From: an uncultured Alistipes sp.
Lineage (GTDB): Bacteria > Bacteroidota > Bacteroidia > Bacteroidales > Rikenellaceae
DNA length: 7,599 nucleotides
Reading direction: 5' to 3'
NCBI GenBank assembly: GCA_900552955.1
Contig: USBO01000086.1
Span: 1 to 7,599, forward strand
Positions 6,145 to 7,599 of the stretch are shown here, piece after piece. The notes below the pieces were generated by a model. The model made no database searches. It was not told the DNA's origin and saw nothing but the letters and a program-made list of their open reading frames with translations. Within the stretch, counting starts at the first letter, position 1; the number at the start of each line of letters is the position of its first letter. The position numbers and the translations under genes were made by a program.

Positions 6145-7194
6145 CTATAGGGGTTTTTCGTTGGTTTCTTCGGTGTGCTGTTTGCGGAAGACGTCGAAGC
6201 GCGCCAGCAGCGGATTGCGGCGGTCGAGCAGCCAGAACCCGATGAGCAGCAGCGCGAAGGCGATGGCCACGAGGTACTGGAACTGTTCGTTGTACTCCTC
6301 GAATCGCATGGTCGTGAACTCCGACTGCTCCATCTCGTTGATTGTGCGCACGATCTCGTCGAGTCCGATCGACTGTTTGGTGGCGCGGATGTAGGCGCCG
6401 CCGGTGATGCGGGCGATCTCCTGCAACATCTGCTCGTCGAGCTTCGAGACCACCATGTCGCCCTTCTCGTCTTTGACGAACTCCCTGTCGATCTCGATCG
6501 GAGCGCCCTCGGGCGTGCCGATGCCGATGGTGAAGATGCGGATGCCCTGCTCGGCAGCCCGCTCGGCGGCCTGCATCACATCGCCCTCGTGATCCTCGCC
6601 GTCGGTGATGAGGACGATGACGCGCGAAGCGTCGCCGTCGCCCGAGAACGACATCTCGGCCAGCGACAGCGCCTTGCCGATCGACGTTCCCTGCACGGAG
6701 GCCATCGACGGCGAGATGCGTCTGGCGAAGGCTTTGGCCATGCGGTAGTCCGAGGTGATGGGGAGCTGCACGGTGGCGTCGCCGGCGAAGACCACCACGC
6801 CGACCCGATCCTGTTTCAATCCTTCGAAGAGTTTGTCGACGGCGTATTTCGTCCGTTCGAGGCGGTTGGGTTCGAAATCCTCGGCCAGCATCGAGTTGGA
6901 GATGTCGATGACGAGCATCATTTCGATGCCTTCGCTCTTCTGCTCGCGCAGTTTCGAGCCGAACTGGGGGCGTGCCGCCGCGAGAATCAGCAGCGCCACG
7001 GCCGCCGTGAAGAGGCCGAATTTCAGTTTGCGGCGTCCCGTCGAGACGTCGGGCATGAGCGTGGCCACGGTCTCGGGATCGCCGAAACGGGCCAACCGCC
7101 GTCGCCGGTCGTGGAGCGCCCACGCGAAGAGCGCGATGAGTGCGGGGACGGCCGCCAGCAGATAGAGGTATTCGGGATGTGCGAAACGGAACAT
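6145..7194 (-). CDS. batB: BatB-type von Willebrand factor A membrane protein
   Basis: Inner-membrane protein of the Bat (Bacteroides aerotolerance) group, 349 aa. N-terminal helices at about 10-27 and 58-74 anchor it, a vWA domain occupies about 90-285, and a third helix lies at about 306-323 before a short charged tail. The metal-ion (MIDAS) site looks complete: D97-x-S99-x-S101 in VIDISNSM, Thr170 in QGTS, and Asp198 in TDGED. The N terminus (MFRFAHPEYLYLL) and the GGAYIRAT stretch at 265-272 are typical of the family. The start is fixed by TAATG: the batA TAA and this ATG share base 7194. Bat genes were linked to aerotolerance in Bacteroides fragilis, and usually follow a MoxR ATPase and a DUF58 gene, which would lie beyond the right edge. 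The molecular function is not settled; MoxR-assisted assembly or surveillance of envelope proteins is a common proposal. Confidence 0.92.
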   Translation of the reverse strand: MFRFAHPEYLYLLAAVPALIALFAWALHDRRRRLARFGDPETVATLMPDVSTGRRKLKFGLFTAAVALLILAAARPQFGSKLREQKSEGIEMMLVIDISNSMLAEDFEPNRLERTKYAVDKLFEGLKQDRVGVVVFAGDATVQLPITSDYRMAKAFARRISPSMASVQGTSIGKALSLAEMSFSGDGDASRVIVLITDGEDHEGDVMQAAERAAEQGIRIFTIGIGTPEGAPIEIDREFVKDEKGDMVVSKLDEQMLQEIARITGGAYIRATKQSIGLDEIVRTINEMEQSEFTTMRFEEYNEQFQYLVAIAFALLLIGFWLLDRRNPLLARFDVFRKQHTEETNEKPL

Positions 7195-7599
7195 TACGGG
7201 ATGCGTTTAAGGATCAGCGTGCGAATCAGGAACTCCGCGGCGAGCAGCGCCAGTGCCGCCAGCACCCACGGCAGGTACTCCTCGGTGTAGGTCGTGAAGT
7301 CGGCCACCTCGACCTTGCTCTTCTCGAGGCGGTTGATCTCGTCGTAGATGGCGCGCAGCTTCTCGTTGTCCGTGGCGCGGAAGTAGCGGCCGCCCGTCGT
7401 GTCGGCGACCTGTTGCAGGGTCTTTTCGTCGATCTCGACTTTGGCCTGTACGAAGGTCATGTTGCCGAACATGTCGACGGCGGGCGTGGGAGCCGTGCCG
7501 CGCGACCCGACGCCGATCGTGTAGACGCGGATGCCCTGCTCCCTGGCGATCTCGGCCGCCATGACGGGGGCGATCTCACCGCGGTTGTTGACGCCGTCG
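7194..7599 (-). CDS. batA: BatA-type vWA protein, C-terminal part (5' end outside window)
   Basis: The reading frame stays open to the right edge, so only the last 134 residues are visible. The visible part begins DGVNNRGEIAPVMAAEIA, the end of the vWA domain with the family's 'TDGxNNRG' MIDAS loop. It continues with GIRVYTIGVGS, GGRYFRATD and an IYDEINRLEKSKVEV stretch, then a C-terminal transmembrane helix (about residues 109-129 of the visible part) and the ending LILKRIP. This pattern is characteristic of BatA. The internal ATG at 7562 is not the start, because homologous sequence continues upstream of it. The gene overlaps batB by one base (TAATG), which implies translational coupling and stoichiometric expression. 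Visible BatA and the BatB C-terminal half are clearly paralogous. Confidence 0.9.
   Translation of the reverse strand, partial: DGVNNRGEIAPVMAAEIAREQGIRVYTIGVGSRGTAPTPAVDMFGNMTFVQAKVEIDEKTLQQVADTTGGRYFRATDNEKLRAIYDEINRLEKSKVEVADFTTYTEEYLPWVLAALALLAAEFLIRTLILKRIP

Noticed and set aside
4294..6150. A 618-codon plus-strand open frame across deoC and the nuclease
   Set aside because: It is out of frame with deoC and antisense to the nuclease, and crosses the convergent terminator. The translation is low-complexity Arg/Gly-rich sequence.
5753..7123. A 456-codon minus-strand open frame within batB and the nuclease gene
   Set aside because: It is the +1 shadow of the real genes on the same strand, full of Arg and His with no recognisable domain.
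7194..7562. A complete 122-aa gene starting at 7562
   Set aside because: BatA-type sequence continues in frame upstream of that ATG to the window edge (DGVNNRGEIAPV), so this is an internal methionine of a truncated gene.
1..7599. A hidden mobile element, CRISPR array, tRNA or defence island
   Set aside because: No repeat arrays, transposase or integrase motifs, tRNA-like cloverleaf or abrupt composition change were seen; all gaps are short and explained by terminators and promoters.

Overview
The window looks like a chromosomal segment of a GC-rich member of the Bacteroidota, most likely Alistipes or a close Rikenellaceae relative. Three things point there: two promoters with the Bacteroidota -7 element TAnnTTTG, AT-rich leaders without Shine-Dalgarno sequences in front of otherwise GC-rich genes, and proteins that match the Bacteroides-type versions of their families (a 292-aa DeoC with an N-terminal extension, BatA/BatB, an OmpA-like lipoprotein). 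The genus is inferred from composition and protein character, not from a search.

Layout. Positions 5-2200 (+) encode polynucleotide phosphorylase, followed by two hairpins and a strong intrinsic terminator (2275-2308). A TTG/N20/TACATTTG promoter (2320-2350) then drives a monocistronic gene (2442-4193, +) for a lipoprotein that combines an OmpA-like peptidoglycan-binding motif with an Ala-rich TPR-like tail. It ends at another strong terminator (4236-4267). A third (+) unit, deoC (ATG at 4340, end 5218), follows its own promoter. Between deoC and the convergent genes lies a near-perfect hairpin (5263-5296).

The rest is on the (-) strand, read right to left: the 3' part of batA (7194-7599, cut by the window edge), batB (6145-7194), and a secreted S1/P1-type zinc nuclease (5347-6141). 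BatA and BatB overlap as TAATG, and the nuclease starts 3 nt after the batB stop, so the three very probably form one translationally coupled operon. In the classical Bacteroides bat operon the gene after batB is the TPR gene batC; here that place is taken by the nuclease and the operon appears to end.

The genes are mostly housekeeping or well-known families: RNA turnover, deoxynucleoside catabolism, envelope maintenance and the Bat von Willebrand A proteins. I see no mobile element, CRISPR array, tRNA/rRNA or clear foreign island, and no intergenic stretch longer than about 240 bases. The least ordinary points are the nuclease coupled to batAB and the OmpA/TPR lipoprotein.
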